This document shows positions 4,097 through 6,011 of a stretch of DNA of 6,011 nt, one piece after another. Each line of letters opens with the position of its first letter. Position 1 is the first letter of the stretch. Made by a program: the position numbers and the translations under genes. Under the pieces are notes generated by a model, which ran no database searches, had not been told where the DNA came from, and was given only the letters and a program-made list of their open reading frames with translations. Source of the stretch: JACOTK01 sp038256565 (GTDB lineage: Bacteria; Actinomycetota; Acidimicrobiia; Acidimicrobiales; CADCSY01); NCBI GenBank assembly GCA_038256565.1, contig JBBSKG010000124.1, forward strand, positions 1 through 6,011, read 5' to 3'.

Positions 4097-6011
4097 TCAA
4101 TCGGCGATGCGCAGTGCCACTGCAGGCTTGATACGTGCGGCCCTGTAGGCAGGGATCATGGTAGCGATCAGGGAAACGGCAAGGGTCGCCAGCACGAGTT
4201 GCAGGATCTCTCGCTCAGAGACGCTGAATGCCAACCTTGTCCCGAGGATCTCCGTGCTGGTGACGACGTTATAGGCCGTGATCGTGGCCAGCACGACACC
4301 GATGACGATGCCCTCGAATGCCACGAAAGCAGCCTCTATAAGAAAGCTAGCGCCCACTCGGGCTGGCATGAATCCAAGAGCTCGCAGCACCCCGATCTGG
4401 CGGCGGCGTTCACGCACCGCTCGAACCATGACCACTGCAAGGCCAGCAACACCAGCAATCAGACCCAAGCCCAGATAACCGCGGGCAAGCTCGAAGAACT
4501 GGCTCTCGGTCGCAGCCATGTTGGCCACAATCGCCGAGAACGGCTCGACCTCGGCACCATTGGCCCGATAGGTGCGCATCAGATGCTCCGAGAAGGTCTG
4601 AGGATCGACACCGTCGAGCGCCACATAGGCTCGGTTGGGAACCAGACCCGCACCGAACAATGCACGTGCGCCTGCTCGACCGTAGAGCGCGCCGTTGAAC
4701 GCAAGGTCAAGCTCGCCCATAGCTGCCACCTTCACGCGTCGACCGGTGCCCGACAGAGGATCCGTGATGTCCATCACGGTCCCGACGCCGATGGAGCCGA
4801 TCGGTCGCTCGCTGCCAAGTTGCAGGAAAAGCGGATCGACGATGATCAAGCCGGGGTTGGTCAGGACGGCTCGGTAGACCGCCAGGTCGTTGGGGTAATC
4901 GCCCCGATCCCGCAACGTCGGGGGGCCAAGCTCAAGGAACTTCTCGTCGAAAGCCGAGAGCAACCACTGTGCAGGTTTGTCGCCTTGGACCGTGAACGTC
5001 GAGGGGACCGTGGCGAACGATGCGAGGCCCGATACCTCGGGCTTGGCTGCGACCTCATCAAAGGAAATGGGGTTGGCCGAGCTCGAGCGCATGGCCACGT
5101 CGAAACCCCCAGCCATGCGGTGCTGGAGATGGACGAGGCGCCCGTCGAGAATGCTCGAGAGGATGGTCACGAAGGTGAGGGTAAACACGACCAGGGAGTA
5201 CATGGCCACCGTCAAGCCCGTACGCATCAATCGATAGAGCGGATAGGCGAGACCGAGGTGCACAGACAGGGCTCGATCGCCACCCCCGAGGCGGCGCAAC
5301 ACGTTGGCGATTCGCTCCTGTTGTGCGGTTACCAGGGCAACGGCGGCACCGGTCAGCGCTATGCCCTGGGCTACGAACAAGGTGATGTCGCTCGTCTCGA
5401 CCACTTCATCGGCGACGAGGCGCAGTGAGAACGTTCCCCATGCAAGAGCCAACAGCGAGACCACTGTGATCAACCCTCGCCCGGGCTCGGGGCGACCGAG
5501 CAAGGGGACCAAGGCAGCTAGGGCGATCAGTGGTCCGAGAAGAATGCCGAACTGGCCATCCGATGCAAAACCCCACACGGTGAACCCCAGCCCGACGCCG
5601 AGGCCAACCCATCCCAGCAGCAGGCTTCGCCAACTTGACTGCCGGGCAGGTGGCGCCGGTAGGTTTCGAATGGCGCGGATCACGTTAATGCGGCTGATGC
5701 GGACGCTGGTCCCCACTACCGTGATCATCGAGATGACCGTTCCGACGGCAAACCCCTGCCACAGGCTGGAGAAATCGGCAAAGAAACGGAGTCGCAAGCC
5801 CAGCTCGCCGCCAACCGAGAGGATGGCACGGGCCACCAGGATCACAATCACCCGCCCCAGGCCGAGTCCCACCAACGAACCAAGCACGGCCGCCTGGGTT
5901 GCCGGTTGCAGCAAGGCAAAGTTGTTGATGCGGGCCGCCAGCGCGGCACTCACCCGCGCCGACGGATTCGCCAACGCGCTACCGCAGCCGATACTGCCGT
6001 TTGGATTGCTG
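4097..6011 (-). CDS. FtsX/MacB-type ABC transporter permease, 5' end outside window
   Basis: The frame is open to the window edge, so at least 637 residues are visible and the N-terminus is missing. Counting from the TTG at 5974, the visible part begins with the end of a first FtsX domain (helices at about 25-52 and 72-89, then VRISRINVIRAIRNLPAP at 91-108). A linker of four hydrophobic helices follows at about 115-137, 142-160, 167-184 and 198-216, and another helix at 252-276. An extracytoplasmic domain of about 220 residues comes next, then a second FtsX domain from about 498 to 625. That domain includes the coupling-helix region RERRRQIGVLRALGF and the ending IPAYRAARIKPAVALR. Such double-FtsX permeases work with a LolD/MacB-like ATPase in export of lipids, lipoproteins, antibiotics or in cell-wall remodelling; the ATPase gene is not visible here. 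The TTG at 5974 is internal and not a real start. The gene is transcribed toward the diiron cluster but separated by a 119-nt gap, so a functional link is unproven. Confidence 0.88.
   Translation of the reverse strand, partial: SNPNGSIGCGSALANPSARVSAALAARINNFALLQPATQAAVLGSLVGLGLGRVIVILVARAILSVGGELGLRLRFFADFSSLWQGFAVGTVISMITVVGTSVRISRINVIRAIRNLPAPPARQSSWRSLLLGWVGLGVGLGFTVWGFASDGQFGILLGPLIALAALVPLLGRPEPGRGLITVVSLLALAWGTFSLRLVADEVVETSDITLFVAQGIALTGAAVALVTAQQERIANVLRRLGGGDRALSVHLGLAYPLYRLMRTGLTVAMYSLVVFTLTFVTILSSILDGRLVHLQHRMAGGFDVAMRSSSANPISFDEVAAKPEVSGLASFATVPSTFTVQGDKPAQWLLSAFDEKFLELGPPTLRDRGDYPNDLAVYRAVLTNPGLIIVDPLFLQLGSERPIGSIGVGTVMDITDPLSGTGRRVKVAAMGELDLAFNGALYGRAGARALFGAGLVPNRAYVALDGVDPQTFSEHLMRTYRANGAEVEPFSAIVANMAATESQFFELARGYLGLGLIAGVAGLAVVMVRAVRERRRQIGVLRALGFMPARVGASFLIEAAFVAFEGIVIGVVLATITAYNVVTSTEILGTRLAFSVSEREILQLVLATLAVSLIATMIPAYRAARIKPAVALRIAD

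Noticed and set aside
4079..5428. Long plus-strand open frame of 449 codons
   Set aside because: It lies entirely antisense to the permease, whose FtsX domains and membrane helices are clear. The translated product is rich in His, Arg, Gln and Asp with no recognisable domain, typical of a shadow frame in GC-rich DNA.
1..6011. CRISPR arrays, tRNA or rRNA genes, insertion sequences
   Set aside because: I saw no regularly spaced repeats, no tRNA-like folds or CCA-ended stems, no rRNA signatures and no transposase frame or terminal inverted repeats.

Overview
The window looks like bacterial chromosome of moderate to high GC, and every gene I accept lies on the minus strand. The organism is uncertain. 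GTG starts, strong Shine-Dalgarno sites, an SCP2-type lipid-carrier protein and a large double-FtsX permease would fit a high-GC Gram-positive lineage (Actinomycetota, perhaps a moderate-GC environmental one). This is an inference from gene types only, since there is no rRNA or marker gene here.

Reading in the direction of transcription (right to left): (1) 6011-4097 is the 3' part of a large FtsX/MacB-type ABC transporter permease, cut by the window edge. (2) 4096-3978 is a 119-bp gap with a possible -10 box and several CTAG-containing inverted repeats, the likely promoter/operator of the next block. (3) 3977-71 is a compact six-gene cluster that is probably one operon: a soluble ferritin-like diiron oxygenase with two DExRH motifs, an SCP2-like carrier protein, a 72-residue zinc-ribbon protein, a 2[4Fe-4S] ferredoxin fused to a zinc ribbon, a membrane fatty-acid desaturase with three histidine boxes, and an Rrf2-family regulator with Fe-S ligand cysteines. 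Four of the five junctions are overlapping or 2 nt apart (TGATG, 2-nt gap, TAATG, GTGA). The only real gap is 68 nt before the ferredoxin. (4) Positions 1-70 lie downstream of the regulator and hold only a 12-bp tandem repeat spanning its stop codon.

Working model (inference): the cluster encodes an O2-dependent oxidation route for a hydrophobic substrate. The soluble diiron protein and the membrane diiron desaturase would do the chemistry, the ferredoxin would supply electrons, and the SCP2-like protein could bind or present a lipid substrate. The Rrf2 protein would sense iron, O2, NO or redox state through its Fe-S cluster and control the operon. I do not recognise this exact gene set as a described pathway. 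The substrate and product cannot be read from the sequence.
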